A stretch of DNA of 64,000 nucleotides from Paulinella micropora (GCA_009731375.1 BJOX01000208.1:76901-140900); one strand, 5' to 3'. Counted from the first letter of the stretch, positions 1 through 12,530 are shown. Notes: generated from the letters alone by a model not told the origin. Made by a program: numbers and translations.

Positions 1-322
1 TGTGCCCAGTTCAAGCCGAAAGGTAGCCGAGCCCTTTTGAACTATACGGGACAACACTAGAACACTCCCCAGGAGCGCGTGCCCTAAGGAGATGATGCCA
101 TGAGCAAGTCGAAGTTTCAGGAGTTCACGCTCGTTGTGAGTTACCTTTCTACAACCCCGACTTCATCAACCCTTTGCATCACGCCCCGACTTCATCAGCC
201 ATGGTCAGGAGTTGGTTGCCTGTTTAGCCCTTGCGCTGCGCGCGATTAACGGCGGACACAAAATCGTCACTGTAGGAGATAGTTAGATCTGAACCCTAGG
301 CTGAGTTGCCAGTGGCAGAGAC
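1..322. other. Left edge, no gene recognised
   Basis: Unique, non-repetitive DNA. A short open stretch on the plus strand beginning with ATG at 100 runs into a possible GTGAGT donor near 136. It is too short to call and I recognise no similarity. Confidence 0.3.
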
Positions 323-935
323 CGTCTCCAGGCATACACAGATAGATAGATAGATAGATGGATAGATAGATATTTATGTATGTATGTACAAGACACATGC
401 AGGTCAGATCCATCGGAAGCATCCGATCCATACGACCAACCTACAGATGATAGATAGATAGATAGATCCATCTTTGGCATCGGAGGCATACTTACCTGTA
501 GATAGATAGATGGATAGATAGACAGGTAGATAGATAGATAGATAGATAGACAGATATTTATACATGTATGTACAAGACACATGCAGTTCAGATCCATCGG
601 AAGCATCCGATCCATACGACCAACCTACAGACGATAGATAGATAGATAGATAGATCCATCTTTGGCATCGGAGCCATACTTACCTGTAGATAGATAGATG
701 GATAGATAGACAGATAGATAGATAGATAGGTAGATTAGATGTCTATGTATATACGTAGATATGCATGTATGTTGTACCAGAGACAGACCCACCAGAAGTA
801 GACGAGCGCACATACGACCCACCTGTACATAAACATATGTATAGATGGATGGATGGATGGATGGATGGATAGATAGATAGATAGATCGATAGATAGATAT
901 GTTTGGTCTATCAGCTCTGCATATCCGAAGACATA
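323..935. repeat. GATA microsatellites with a duplicated 184-bp unit
   Basis: Several (GATA)n/(GGAT)n tracts. A unique segment beginning agacacatgc occurs at 391 and again at 575 with nearly the same flanks, so a unit of about 184 bp is tandemly duplicated. The unique part reads as Ser/Asp/Gly-rich coding sequence on the minus strand. Confidence 0.8.
391..624 (-). CDS. Two candidate Ser-Asp-Gly-rich mini-exons of the minus-strand secreted gene
   Basis: On the minus strand two near-identical stretches, about 391-440 and 575-624, follow a ctgtag acceptor-like sequence. They can be read as GSDASDGSD-type peptide and end at a possible gtacat donor. The composition matches the exon at 1227-1374, so they may be further exons of the gene starting at 3268. 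Splicing is inferred only from these weak sites. Tandem copies of short exons are common elsewhere in this window, so one or both may be non-functional. Confidence 0.3.
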
Positions 936-1226
936 AGCATCCATTCCAATCCGCCGCCAATCAGCGACTGGGTAGCGGGCTGGGAAAGAGCTCTAAGCTT
1001 AGAATTTATGGCACGGAGGAGTTGGGACTGGAAGAGTTAATGAGCGCACGGTGTGATTGGTCGTGAGGTCGTTTGGAAACAAAGTAACTCCTGATGTCCT
1101 GCCGGCCGTCTCGATCGGCAGCGGGCCTCAGAAGGCGGGGCCAACTCTTTGCCTCGGGTTTCGTAGGCTTGTAGATAGATAGATAGATGGTAGATAGATA
1201 GATAGATAGATAGATGGATAGTTGTT

Positions 1227-1374
1227 GTACCAGCCGCAGTGGCGTCGGAGCCGTCGGCAGCGTCGCTGGAATCGGAAGTGTCTGCTTGGTCAGCCATATC
1301 CGAGCCGTCGGATTTGCCACCCCAGTTGCCGTCGGATTTGCCACCCTGACCTGCAACGACTGACACGACGCCTC
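1227..1374 (-). CDS. Candidate Ser-Asp-Gly-rich exon, minus-strand secreted gene
   Basis: A 148-bp minus-strand stretch lies between a tcccag acceptor and a gtacaa donor. It is open in one frame and encodes two GGKSDG repeats followed by an Asp/Ser/Ala-rich tail. It lies downstream, in minus orientation, of the signal-peptide exon at 2858-3268. It could belong to the same gene, but the intervening intron contains a gap so phase cannot be checked. Confidence 0.45.
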
Positions 1375-1398
1375 CTGGGAGAGGGAGAGAGAGAGAGA

Positions 1399-1430
<32 letters not shown>

Positions 1431-1792
1431 AAGGCAATAGGAGGGAGCTTGTGACTTTTAAAGAGGGGAAAAACTGGAAGAGACGTGATGAAAATCATAT
1501 ACAGTGGTCTGCCTCTGTGTACTTAGGAAAAGAAAAGTTGGAAGGTCTATTTTGATTGCTTGTGTTTGACCATGTTATGTATTGATCTTAGTATACAGGA
1601 AGGAAACGGTGCAGGGGACAGAAGAGTAGGTAGGTAGATAGGTACATTGATAGTAGATAGATAGATAGATAGGAGACCGCGGGAGATGGTGGTAGTGCTC
1701 GCACCCGCAAGCTGTGTAACAACCTATGTAAAAGGAATGTATAATGTGTAAGGACGGAATGGAGAGGGGGGGGGGGGGGGGGGGGGGGAGAG

Positions 1793-2018
1793 NNNNNNNN
1801 NNNNNNNNNNNNNNNNNNNNNNNNNNNNNNNNNNNNNNNNNNNNNNNNNNNNNNNNNNNNNNNNNNNNNNNNNNNNNNNNNNNNNNNNNNNNNNNNNNNN
1901 NNNNNNNNNNNNNNNNNNNNNNNNNNNNNNNNNNNNNNNNNNNNNNNNNNNNNNNNNNNNNNNNNNNNNNNNNNNNNNNNNNNNNNNNNNNNNNNNNNNN
2001 NNNNNNNNNNNNNNNNNN
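1793..2018. other. Assembly gap (226 N) beside a poly-G run
   Basis: Unknown bases, preceded by a G run at about 1766-1788 and followed by GA-rich repeat. Confidence 0.99.
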
Positions 2019-2850
<832 letters not shown>

Positions 2851-2857
2851 GGCACAC

Positions 2858-3268
2858 CTTTCCAGAACTGTTGGTACTGTTGGTAGACGTGTTGCCCTTA
2901 GGCGCTTGAGTGCTCTCGTACTGTGGCGCCTTGGTCGTGGTTACGGATTTGGGTTTGTCTGTTGAGACAGTTGTTGGCGTGGTCGTGGTACTAGTCGTGG
3001 TTACGGATTTGGGTTTGTCTGTTGAGACAGTTGTTGACTTTCTAGTGCCAGAGTCTGCACCGTCTGTGTTGTCTTTCATCTTGAGACCTCCTTTTTCGAA
3101 CACAGAGTCGCCATTGCCACTTGCGTAGTCATCGTTGTTATTAGAGCCATCATCTAGAGTTGGATCCGAGTCACCACTCAAGCGTCTCAAGTGTGGCTTT
3201 TCGGGAACAGTTGGCGAACTAGAAAGAACGCAGATGGCGCTCAAAAACAGAGCAAAAAGTGACCTCAT
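2858..3268 (-). CDS. Exon 1 of a secreted Thr-rich protein
   Basis: The first ATG is at 3268 on the minus strand. The exon is 411 bp (137 codons) and ends at an AAG|gtgtgc donor. The protein begins with a clear signal peptide (MRSLFALFLSAICVLSS). An acidic Asn/Asp/Gly stretch follows, then a Thr-rich region with two direct copies of a VSTDKPKSVTTT-type unit separated by a poly-Thr stretch, then Asn/Ser-rich sequence. The Thr/Ser/Pro-rich composition suggests an O-glycosylated extracellular or wall protein. The next exon is uncertain because the intron contains GAA repeats and a gap; Ser-Asp-Gly-rich stretches at 1227-1374 and 391-624 are candidates. The gene is divergent from the one starting at 3594. 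I do not recognise a named family. Confidence 0.7.
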
Positions 3269-3593
3269 CGTTTGCAACCACTAGGTGTCTTAGTTTGTTG
3301 TAACAATAGACCGAAAGTGTCGCTTGGTGGGTTTTGAAGCTCGACTCACGACAAGCCTGTCACGACCAACTGAACTGTTTGTTCTTGAAAAAAAATGCAA
3401 CGACTACCACTTCAAGTAACTCAAGTTGATTGGGGTGGATGGGTTTTGGTTGCCGTTTTTCTTGGTCATTCCTTACAGTCCTGACTAATTGATTTGGCAT
3501 TTTTTACTAAAGTCTTTTGGTTTCGTACTAACGATTTTCTTTGCTGCTACGACAGACGTTGAAATTTCAAAAGTCAAGGGGTGGGGTGGCAGT
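3269..3593. promoter_or_regulatory. Putative bidirectional promoter interval
   Basis: A 325-bp unique, non-repetitive interval between two divergent signal-peptide start codons (3268 minus, 3594 plus). I see no convincing TATA box. The call rests on layout only. Confidence 0.4.
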
Positions 3594-3684
3594 ATGGTGC
3601 CTGTAACAAGTCTCTTGCTAGGACTTGGGCTGATCACCAATGCTGCTGCAAACACACAGGATCCCGTCTCAACTCTATTGCCAG
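3594..3684 (+). CDS. Exon 1 (signal peptide) of the large Cys-rich secreted protein
   Basis: The ATG at 3594 opens 30 codons, MVPVTSLLLGLGLITNAAAN and then a short polar stretch, ending at a CCAG|gttaca donor in phase 1. The hydrophobic core and Ala-rich end look like a cleavable signal peptide. The exon at 5507 starts with two bases that complete this phase. An ATG at 3489 is also in frame upstream, but it would put a second hydrophobic stretch before the signal peptide, so I prefer 3594. Confidence 0.6.
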
Positions 3685-3715
3685 GTTACAACAAATCGAT
3701 ATCATCACCGCCGTA

Positions 3716-3755
3716 TAATGATGATGATTGATGATGATGATGATGATGATGATGC

Positions 3756-3803
<48 letters not shown>

Positions 3804-3837
3804 CGATGAGATGATGATGATGATGATGATAATGATA

Positions 3838-3889
<52 letters not shown>

Positions 3890-3897
3890 CGATGATG

Positions 3898-3929
<32 letters not shown>

Positions 3930-4160
3930 GTTGGTGATGGTGATGGTGATGATGGAGAACAAGAAGAAGAAGAAGAAGAAGAAGAAGAAGAAGAAGAAGA
4001 AGAAGAAGAAGAAGAAGAAGAAGAAGAAGAAGAAAGAAGAAGAAGATGAAGAAGAAGAAGAAGAAGAAGAAGAAGAAGAAGAAGAAGAAGAAGAAGAAGA
4101 AGAAGAAGAAGAAGAAGAAGAAGAAGAAGAAGAAGAAGAAGAAGAAGATGATGATGATGA
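3716..4160. repeat. (GAT)n followed by (GAA)n in intron 1
   Basis: (GAT)n from about 3716 to 3955, then (GAA)n to about 4150. The long Asp, Met, Lys or Glu runs that appear on translation are repeat artefacts. Confidence 0.95.
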
Positions 4161-4562
4161 GGAGGAGGAGGGAGGAGGAGGATGACGAAGATGATGGTTG
4201 TTATTATTGATATTGATGATGATGATGTTGATACGATGATGATGGTGGTGATGGTGATGATGGGATGTGATGATGATGAAAAAGAGCGTGGTGGTGGTGG
4301 TGGTGCAACAACAAAAACAACGATGATAACAACTGCAGTAGCACAAAAATACAACACAACAACAAAAAGAATAGCAGCAGTATCAACAGCAACAAACATC
4401 CATAACAAACACAGCACAACATAAGCATCAAACACGATGGCGTGCAACGACAGTACAGTAACAACAGACAACCTTTGCAACAGCAGCACAAAATTTTTCC
4501 GACTTCCAAACTATTTGTCATTGCCATGGATATGTGAGTGTGTGTGTGTGTGTGTCTGTGAG

Positions 4563-4594
<32 letters not shown>

Positions 4595-4689
4595 CGTGAA
4601 GGATAAACACAGGAAGGGAACAACACCAACAATAACAGCAACAAGAGTACTAACAAGGTGGGGGTAGGGGGGGGGGGGGNNNNNNNNNN

Positions 4690-4786
<97 letters not shown>
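4690..4786. repeat. (TA)n after a poly-G run and a 10-N gap
   Basis: About 97 bp of pure TA dinucleotide directly after the gap 4680-4689, which itself follows a run of G. Intronic. Confidence 0.97.
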
Positions 4787-4788
<2 letters not shown>

Positions 4789-5183
4789 CTCTTTTCGTTG
4801 GCTTGTGGGCGTGGGCAGCCCTTGTCGTGGTTGTAGTCGTCATTATGCTTGACAGCGAACACAGCAATCTCATACACAACAACAAGAACCTCGATGTCAT
4901 CATGCAGTGGATGGATATTGTATTGTCATTTTTGTTGTTCCTGTTGCTGTTAGTGATGTTGAATTGCTGTTTCTTATCGGGGTGGTGTGGTCTTGGTTGT
5001 CCGCTGTGTTGAGTATGTATTTATCTATCTATGTATGCATGTATGTAGAGGTATGGCGACCAGTATAACACTAGGCTGCCTCTGGACTTCATCTATATAC
5101 ATACATGCATACATACATACATGCATACATACATATACGTGTACATAATACATACATGTTCATTTTTATTTTCTTCTGCACAG

Positions 5184-5437
5184 CATTCCCGCTTCCCTGC
5201 AGCGCCTGTCGTACCTGTGATGTGCATCTGACTGTATGTATGTATGTATGTATGTATGTATGTATGTATGTATGTTTTGCTTCTGCAGCTTTTGCGTTCC
5301 CCTGCCGTGCCTGCGATAAGCGTGTGACGTACATGTATACGTATACATACAACCATGCTTACTTACTTACTTGCTTACTTACGTACCTGTTCATTTTTGG
5401 CTTCTGTAGCCTTCGCCTTCCCCTGCAGCGCTTTATC
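5184..5437 (+). pseudogene. Three truncated echo copies of the next exon's 5' end
   Basis: Stretches at 5184-5210, 5289-5328 and about 5410-5437 each follow a pyrimidine-AG acceptor and repeat the start of the exon at 5507 (AFAFPC-like coding). They then break into ATGT/ACTT microsatellite. The second ends in a usable gtacat donor. They look like partial duplications of the acceptor plus exon start rather than separate functional exons, though alternative use cannot be excluded. Confidence 0.65.
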
Positions 5438-5506
5438 TATGCATGCATGTATGTATATACTACTTACTTACTTAATTAAGTACATGTTCATTTTTTGCTT
5501 TTGCAG

Positions 5507-5878
5507 CTTTCGCGTTTCCCTGCAGCGCCTGCAGAGCCTGTGATAAGCGTGTGACGGGTTTGACTCTGTCTTACAGTGGTGACTCTAAGCTGTTCTTGCG
5601 GGTCCTTGCAAAGAACACGGACAAGAAAGGCAAGGATGCGAACGATGACACTAGAAGGCGAAGTTTATTAACCAAAGAAGCAAAAGAGGACAATAATAAG
5701 GCGAAATTTAAGTCGCCGGGGGGCAAAGCAGGACTAGTTAAATCCTCCAGGGCTGAAGACGAGCAGAAAGACGGGCAGAGTGGCCTGCCGGGGCGAAGGG
5801 GCAACCACGACGCAGCTGCAGACGGCTCAGCTAGGTTGGGCAGTAGCCCGCAAGCGCGAGGCAGCAAAGACCGAACAG
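5507..5878 (+). CDS. Exon of the large secreted protein: short Cys motif and charged linker
   Basis: The acceptor is ttgcag at 5501-5506 and the donor ACAG|gtggaa. The 372-bp exon enters and leaves in phase 1, matching exon 1. It begins with a small Cys-rich segment (PCSACRACDKR), then a hydrophilic Lys/Asp/Gly/Ser-rich stretch with no recognisable fold. If the donor is not used, the frame stays open to a TGA at 5917. The downstream exon is partly lost in the gap 5986-6415. Confidence 0.55.
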
Positions 5879-5985
5879 GTGGAATATGGAATAGTTTACT
5901 GCTCGCTCGCGAGCTGTGAGTTGTTTCTGTGTGCAATTATTTATGTGTTGTTGTTCTTGTTCTTTTAGTTTGCTTTTTTTTTTTT

Positions 5986-6415
5986 NNNNNNNNNNNNNNN
6001 NNNNNNNNNNNNNNNNNNNNNNNNNNNNNNNNNNNNNNNNNNNNNNNNNNNNNNNNNNNNNNNNNNNNNNNNNNNNNNNNNNNNNNNNNNNNNNNNNNNN
6101 NNNNNNNNNNNNNNNNNNNNNNNNNNNNNNNNNNNNNNNNNNNNNNNNNNNNNNNNNNNNNNNNNNNNNNNNNNNNNNNNNNNNNNNNNNNNNNNNNNNN
6201 NNNNNNNNNNNNNNNNNNNNNNNNNNNNNNNNNNNNNNNNNNNNNNNNNNNNNNNNNNNNNNNNNNNNNNNNNNNNNNNNNNNNNNNNNNNNNNNNNNNN
6301 NNNNNNNNNNNNNNNNNNNNNNNNNNNNNNNNNNNNNNNNNNNNNNNNNNNNNNNNNNNNNNNNNNNNNNNNNNNNNNNNNNNNNNNNNNNNNNNNNNNN
6401 NNNNNNNNNNNNNNN
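5986..6415. other. Assembly gap (430 N)
   Basis: Gap preceded by poly-T. It removes the 5' part of the next repetitive exon. Confidence 0.99.
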
Positions 6416-6416
6416 T

Positions 6417-6563
6417 GAGGGGAATGCGGGGGCAGGCAGCAAACCTAAGGCTGAGGGGAATGCGGGGGCAGGCAGCAAAGCTAAGGCTGAGGGGAATGCG
6501 AAGGCAGGCAGCAAAACTAAGGGCGAGGGGAATGCGGGGGCACAACCAGACAACAAAGCGGAG
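6417..6563 (+). CDS. Exon with 36-bp Gly/Ala/Lys-rich tandem repeats
   Basis: Four in-frame units of the form EGNAGAGSKPKA (6417-6452, 6453-6488, 6489-6524, 6525-6563), then a GAG|gtatcc donor in phase 0. The next exon at 6982 starts in phase 0. The repeat probably extends into the gap. It reads as a flexible low-complexity linker of the secreted protein. Confidence 0.6.
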
Positions 6564-6906
6564 GTATCCCTTTCTCTGTCTCTAACACGTGTATGTATGT
6601 ATGTATGTATGTATGTATGTATGTATGTATGTATGTATGTATGCCTGTGTATGTATATATGAATTTATATTTGTATATTTGCATGCATGTATGCATGAGT
6701 AACAGAGATTGTCTCTATCTCCACCTCTTCCTCTATCTCTATTTCTGTCTCTATCTCCAGGAAGCTTAGTCGCAATCTCCAGCCCGCTGCCCAGTCACCT
6801 ACAGGTGGCGGGTTCGACTACATGCCTATGTCCTCGGATATGCAGCGCTGATAGGCCAAACATATGTCTATCTATCTGTATATCTATCCACCTCTCTCTC
6901 TCTCTC

Positions 6907-6943
<37 letters not shown>

Positions 6944-6981
6944 GCCTATCTATCTATCTATCCATCCATCTCGAACTCTAG

Positions 6982-7116
6982 GTCGATGGTGATGATGATA
7001 AGGCGGATGAGGTGGTGGCAGCCTCGACGAGCCCAGCGGTGGATCTTACATTTGACATTGGCGAGGTTGAGAAAGCCACACAGGCGCCCGATGTCAACGT
7101 AGTTGATGCCGGCAAG
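6982..7116 (+). CDS. Exon with acidic linker of the large secreted protein
   Basis: A 135-bp exon (45 codons, phase 0 to 0) between a ctctag acceptor and an AAG|gtcttt donor. It encodes an Asp/Val/Ala-rich acidic stretch starting VDGDDDKADE. It is open only in this frame and contains no repeat, unlike its surroundings. Confidence 0.6.
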
Positions 7117-7440
7117 GTCTTTTCGCACATACATACAAACGTGCATACATACATATTATGTGTAAAAATTTAAAGTGAAAGCTTGCATGTCTGAGAGTAT
7201 GCATATCCATGTATGGATATGGATGTACGTTTTCATGTCTGTATGTATGTATGAGCTGGGATTAATTATTACATTTTCGACACACTTCGAGGGTAAATAC
7301 GGTCGAATTGGTTGCTAATAATTGTTTGTAGCTAACACTACACGCACCACACACACGAACAAACACACGCAGACACAGGACGAGAAGAGTGTGTGTAGGG
7401 GGGGGGCGGGGGCAGCAAGGAGAAAACACAGCGGGGCGTG

Positions 7441-7501
<61 letters not shown>

Positions 7502-7632
7502 AGAAAGATTGTTTTCATTTTGTATGTACGTATGTGTATGCTGTATTTATGTATGCAGAAATACAAGCATGTATTACTCGTTTGGTTTATATTGGGGGGG
7601 GGGGGGGNNNNNNNNNNTTGTTGTTATCGCAG

Positions 7633-7711
7633 AGGAAAAGATTCGTCACGGTAGGTGAGGCTTGGGTGACAGAGATCCAGGACTCTGCCTTCTCAGTGAC
7701 AGAGACAGCAG
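7633..7711 (+). CDS. Two candidate mini-exons (7633-7650, 7681-7711)
   Basis: The 18-bp piece runs from a cgcag acceptor to a GTAGGT donor. The 31-bp piece runs from atccag to a GCAG|gtacga donor and leaves in phase 1, which fits the exons at 12227 and 12576. A degraded copy of the second piece lies at about 9728-9757, again followed by gtacga and an ATT tract. The small size makes this tentative. Confidence 0.4.
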
Positions 7712-7742
7712 GTACGATTGATTATGATCATCATGATTACTG

Positions 7743-7747
7743 TTATC

Positions 7748-7836
<89 letters not shown>

Positions 7837-7844
7837 TATTTATT
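7743..7844. repeat. (TTA)n tract before SINE copy 1
   Basis: About 100 bp of ATT trinucleotide. Similar tracts adjoin most SINE copies in this region. Confidence 0.95.
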
Positions 7845-8098
7845 GGCACCGTGATAGCCCAGTGGTCAAGGTCAATCCCATCTGGGACCTGTCGCCAGTT
7901 CGATTCCCGTCAGTGCCAGTATTTTCGAAGAATGTTTTCTTTGAAGGTATGAGTCTCTCTGGAAGGCTTGGAGCTGCCCTGCGGGGGTGTCAGTAGAGCT
8001 ATCGGTCAATTCTTCGTGCGAGACGATGGAGGCACATGTGCCGATTTGCATCGGCTATTGACAGAGAAGCACTATTATTATTATCATTATTATTATTA

Positions 8099-8139
<41 letters not shown>

Positions 8140-8140
8140 T
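7845..8140 (+). mobile_element. tRNA-derived SINE, copy 1
   Basis: The head starts GGCACCG and carries an A-box-like TAGCCCAGTGG and a B-box-like AGTTCGATTCC. It ends near CAGTGCC, which can pair with the 5' end as an acceptor stem. A unique body of about 155 bp follows, ending gagaagcac at about 8072, then an (ATT)n tail. The pol III promoter arrangement and the A/T trinucleotide tail are typical of tRNA-derived SINEs. Confidence 0.75.
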
Positions 8141-8151
8141 ATTTATTTAAT

Positions 8152-8226
8152 GGACACCGTGATAGCCCAGTGGTCAAGTTCTACCATCTGGGCCCTGTCG
8201 CCAGTTCGATTCCCGTCGGTGCCACC
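8152..8226 (+). mobile_element. SINE copy 2, tRNA-like head only
   Basis: The same head as copy 1, placed directly after copy 1's ATT tail and cut by the gap at 8227. The 3' part CGGTGCC pairs with the family's 5' GGCACCG. Confidence 0.7.
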
Positions 8227-8997
8227 NNNNNNNNNNNNNNNNNNNNNNNNNNNNNNNNNNNNNNNNNNNNNNNNNNNNNNNNNNNNNNNNNNNNNNNNNN
8301 NNNNNNNNNNNNNNNNNNNNNNNNNNNNNNNNNNNNNNNNNNNNNNNNNNNNNNNNNNNNNNNNNNNNNNNNNNNNNNNNNNNNNNNNNNNNNNNNNNNN
8401 NNNNNNNNNNNNNNNNNNNNNNNNNNNNNNNNNNNNNNNNNNNNNNNNNNNNNNNNNNNNNNNNNNNNNNNNNNNNNNNNNNNNNNNNNNNNNNNNNNNN
8501 NNNNNNNNNNNNNNNNNNNNNNNNNNNNNNNNNNNNNNNNNNNNNNNNNNNNNNNNNNNNNNNNNNNNNNNNNNNNNNNNNNNNNNNNNNNNNNNNNNNN
8601 NNNNNNNNNNNNNNNNNNNNNNNNNNNNNNNNNNNNNNNNNNNNNNNNNNNNNNNNNNNNNNNNNNNNNNNNNNNNNNNNNNNNNNNNNNNNNNNNNNNN
8701 NNNNNNNNNNNNNNNNNNNNNNNNNNNNNNNNNNNNNNNNNNNNNNNNNNNNNNNNNNNNNNNNNNNNNNNNNNNNNNNNNNNNNNNNNNNNNNNNNNNN
8801 NNNNNNNNNNNNNNNNNNNNNNNNNNNNNNNNNNNNNNNNNNNNNNNNNNNNNNNNNNNNNNNNNNNNNNNNNNNNNNNNNNNNNNNNNNNNNNNNNNNN
8901 NNNNNNNNNNNNNNNNNNNNNNNNNNNNNNNNNNNNNNNNNNNNNNNNNNNNNNNNNNNNNNNNNNNNNNNNNNNNNNNNNNNNNNNNNNNNNNNNN
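8227..8997. other. Assembly gap (771 N)
   Basis: Gap between SINE copy 2 and a poly-G run. Confidence 0.99.
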
Positions 8998-9540
8998 GGG
9001 GGGGGGGGGGGGGGGGGGGGGGGCCTTCCCCCCGGAAACCAAAGCCCTGTAATTGTACGTACCCGAAGCGAATTTGCCGGCTCCAAAATGAATGGTTGAG
9101 AATGCTCCAAGGCTCTAAAATTTGTGCCAGAAGGGTTGAGAGGCAGATTTTTTGGTTTTCACAACCTCGGGACGCGCTCTAGGTAGTGAACCAGTTGAAA
9201 TAGAGATTTACGAAGATTCTGGCAAAGTATTACCAAAATGAATGGTTGAGAATGCTCCAAGGCTCTAAGAGTTGCGCCAGAGGGGCTTAGAGGCTGATTC
9301 TTTGTGTTTTTGCAAGCTTGTCACGAGCTCTTTTTTTAGGGATATAGTTGAAATTATGAAATTGGAATGTAATGACAAAGGGCCGAAATGAATGGCTGAG
9401 ATTGCTCCAAGGTTGTAAGTTGTGCATGTGAGAAGGAGAGGAAAAGCGACCTTTGGGAGGGATGGGTGCGCGGAGCGAACCGCAAACCGTCTTTTTAGGT
9501 GTTGGCGCAGCCCCTAGTCATTACTTACTATTATTATTAC

Positions 9541-9621
<81 letters not shown>

Positions 9622-9645
9622 TACTATTACTATTACTATTACTAA

Positions 9646-9676
<31 letters not shown>

Positions 9677-9720
9677 GTTGTTGTTGTTGTTGTTGTTGTT
9701 ATAATCGTTATTATTATTTA
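8998..9720. repeat. Interspersed repeat with poly-G start, ~150-bp internal tandem units and (TTA)n end
   Basis: It begins with a G run and a GC-rich block, ccctgtaattgtacgtaccc, which recurs at about 20473. A phrase beginning aatgaatggttgagaatgct occurs at about 9087 and 9239, with a weaker copy at about 9386, giving units of roughly 150 bp. It ends in gttggcgcagcccctag at about 9500, followed by (TTA)n. The same end occurs at 21005-21023. Confidence 0.6.
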
Positions 9721-9816
9721 TTATCGAGGAGCCTGCCTTCTTTGCGACAGACAGCAGGTACGATTCATTATTATTATTATTATTATTATTACTATTATTA
9801 TTATTATTATTATTGT

Positions 9817-10491
<675 letters not shown>

Positions 10492-10804
10492 NNNNNNNNN
10501 NNNNNNNNNNNNNNNNNNNNNNNNNNNNNNNNNNNNNNNNNNNNNNNNNNNNNNNNNNNNNNNNNNNNNNNNNNNNNNNNNNNNNNNNNNNNNNNNNNNN
10601 NNNNNNNNNNNNNNNNNNNNNNNNNNNNNNNNNNNNNNNNNNNNNNNNNNNNNNNNNNNNNNNNNNNNNNNNNNNNNNNNNNNNNNNNNNNNNNNNNNNN
10701 NNNNNNNNNNNNNNNNNNNNNNNNNNNNNNNNNNNNNNNNNNNNNNNNNNNNNNNNNNNNNNNNNNNNNNNNNNNNNNNNNNNNNNNNNNNNNNNNNNNN
10801 NNNN
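10492..10804. other. Assembly gap (313 N)
   Basis: Gap inside a cluster of interspersed repeats. Confidence 0.99.
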
Positions 10805-10862
10805 CGGGTGAGACGATGGAGGCGCATGTGCAGAAATGCATCAGCCATTGACAGAGAAGCAC

Positions 10863-10905
<43 letters not shown>
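10805..10905 (+). mobile_element. SINE copy 4, 3' end and tail
   Basis: Matches the last 58 bp of the SINE body (gagacgatggaggc to gagaagcac) followed by (ATT)n. The rest is in the gap. Confidence 0.7.
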
Positions 10906-11322
10906 TGATAGCCCAGTGGTCAAGTTCTACCATCTGGGCCCTGTCGCCAGTTCGATTCCCGTCGGTGCCACCAGTATTTTCATTGAACATACCGGTCTAT
11001 TTCTGGACCAGTATTTTCATTGAACATACCGGCCCGTCTGGAAGTGTTGGAACTGCCCTTGCGGGGGTGTCATTAGAGCCTATCGTCAATTCTTCGTACT
11101 CCCCTCACGGGTGAGACGATGGAGGCGCATGTGCAAATTTGCATCAGCCATTGACAGAGAAGCACTATTATTATTATTATTATTATTATTATCATCATCA
11201 TCATCATATTATTATTATTATTATTATTATCATTATTATTATCATTATTATTATTATTATTATTGTATTATTGTATTATTATTATTATTATTATCATCAT
11301 CATTATTATTATTATTATCTAT

Positions 11323-11375
<53 letters not shown>

Positions 11376-11411
11376 TCATTATTATGATGATGATTATTAT
11401 TATTATTATTA

Positions 11412-11448
<37 letters not shown>

Positions 11449-11455
11449 GTTGTTG
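10906..11455 (+). mobile_element. SINE copy 5, 5'-truncated, with compound tail
   Basis: Starts at GATAGCCCAGTGG, so it lacks the first acceptor-stem bases, and joins copy 4's tail directly. A phrase gtattttcattgaacatacc occurs twice (about 10973 and 11010). The body ends at 11165, followed by a tail of ATT, CAT and AGT repeats. Confidence 0.7.
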
Positions 11456-11504
11456 TTGTTGTTGTTGTTGATGTGCATGTCAATCTGCTTTTGCGTGTCT
11501 AGCT

Positions 11505-11512
11505 TTCCAAGG

Positions 11513-11572
<60 letters not shown>

Positions 11573-11612
11573 TTTCTCCCTCTCTGTCTCTCTCTCTCTC
11601 TCTCTTTCTCTT

Positions 11613-11657
<45 letters not shown>

Positions 11658-11661
11658 TCTC

Positions 11662-11742
<81 letters not shown>

Positions 11743-11743
11743 A
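11505..11743. repeat. (CT)n tract
   Basis: About 240 bp of CT dinucleotide with TTT and G interruptions, forming a long polypyrimidine run directly before a possible acceptor at 11743-11744. Confidence 0.9.
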
Positions 11744-11744
11744 G

Positions 11745-11847
11745 ACCTGGCGTTCGGGGAGCAGTTAGTAGCGTGTATCTTTAAGGCTGTCCCCGTTGCG
11801 CGAGACTCCTGCCGAAATGCCTTTGGGGTTCTCACCATAGATATCAG
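11745..11847 (+). CDS. Possible exon, phase unresolved
   Basis: A unique 103-bp segment open in one frame, between a polypyrimidine-CAAG acceptor and an ATCAG|gtcttt donor. It encodes a stretch beginning DLAFGEQLVACIFKAVPV. It accepts the phase left by 7711 but ends in phase 2. That would force a stop in the exon at 12576 unless another exon intervenes. It may be alternative or not an exon. Confidence 0.3.
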
Positions 11848-12099
11848 GTCTTTTAGTGTGTGTGTGTGTGAGAGAGAGAGAGAGGGGGGGGGGGGGGGGG
11901 GGGNNNNNNNNNNAGACCTTGTCAAAATCGACACTCTATCAATTATCTACTTACCAAAAGGCATCATCTCTTACTCACCTATCGCATTGTGAGGTTTGTA
12001 TCTAACGCCTGACCACGTTTCGCGTTTGTTGTTTTGCTAGTCGGAATGAAGCGTTGTTGTTGTTCTGCTAGTTGTAATCAAGCGTTGTATGACGTCCAG

Positions 12100-12250
12100 C
12101 TACCGTTCAAGAATCGTCAGGTATGTATGTAATGTATGTATTATATCTGTAAATATGTATGGATGGATGCATGAATGTATGTATGAATGCATGCATGCAC
12201 GTACTTTTGTGTATCCATGTTTGTAGGGACAAGAGATCGCTTTCCTCCAG
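12100..12250 (+). CDS. Two candidate mini-exons (12100-12120, 12227-12250)
   Basis: A 21-bp segment lies between ccag and a GTATGT donor, and a 24-bp segment between ttgtag and a CCAG|gtattg donor. Both keep phase 1, which joins 7711 to 12576 without stops. The small size means the evidence is phase and splice signals only. Confidence 0.35.
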
Positions 12251-12485
12251 GTATTGGCCGGTTGTTCGGAAAACAACGGCGGTTTATCGCCAACCAATCG
12301 ATGTGGTAATTATTATTATGTTATCATCTCGTATTCAATGTAAATGTTTGGTTTTATTTTATTTTACTTTATATCACTCGTGTTATATCATATCTTAATT
12401 TCTTAATACGATATCATATTATATCATTTCATATTGTATGAATTTACGTTCATTTTTTAATTGGTACATTTTTCACGCCTTACAG

Positions 12486-12530
12486 GCCAAGTCAGTGAGA
12501 GAGAAGGCTGCAACTACTACCACTACGTTA
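12486..12530 (+). pseudogene. Echo of the following exon
   Basis: After a ttacag acceptor, the start of the exon at 12576 (AKSVREKAAT-coding) is repeated, then decays without a donor. The flanking AT-rich intron (gaatgttttggttt) is repeated as well, so exon and intron were duplicated together. Confidence 0.65.
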
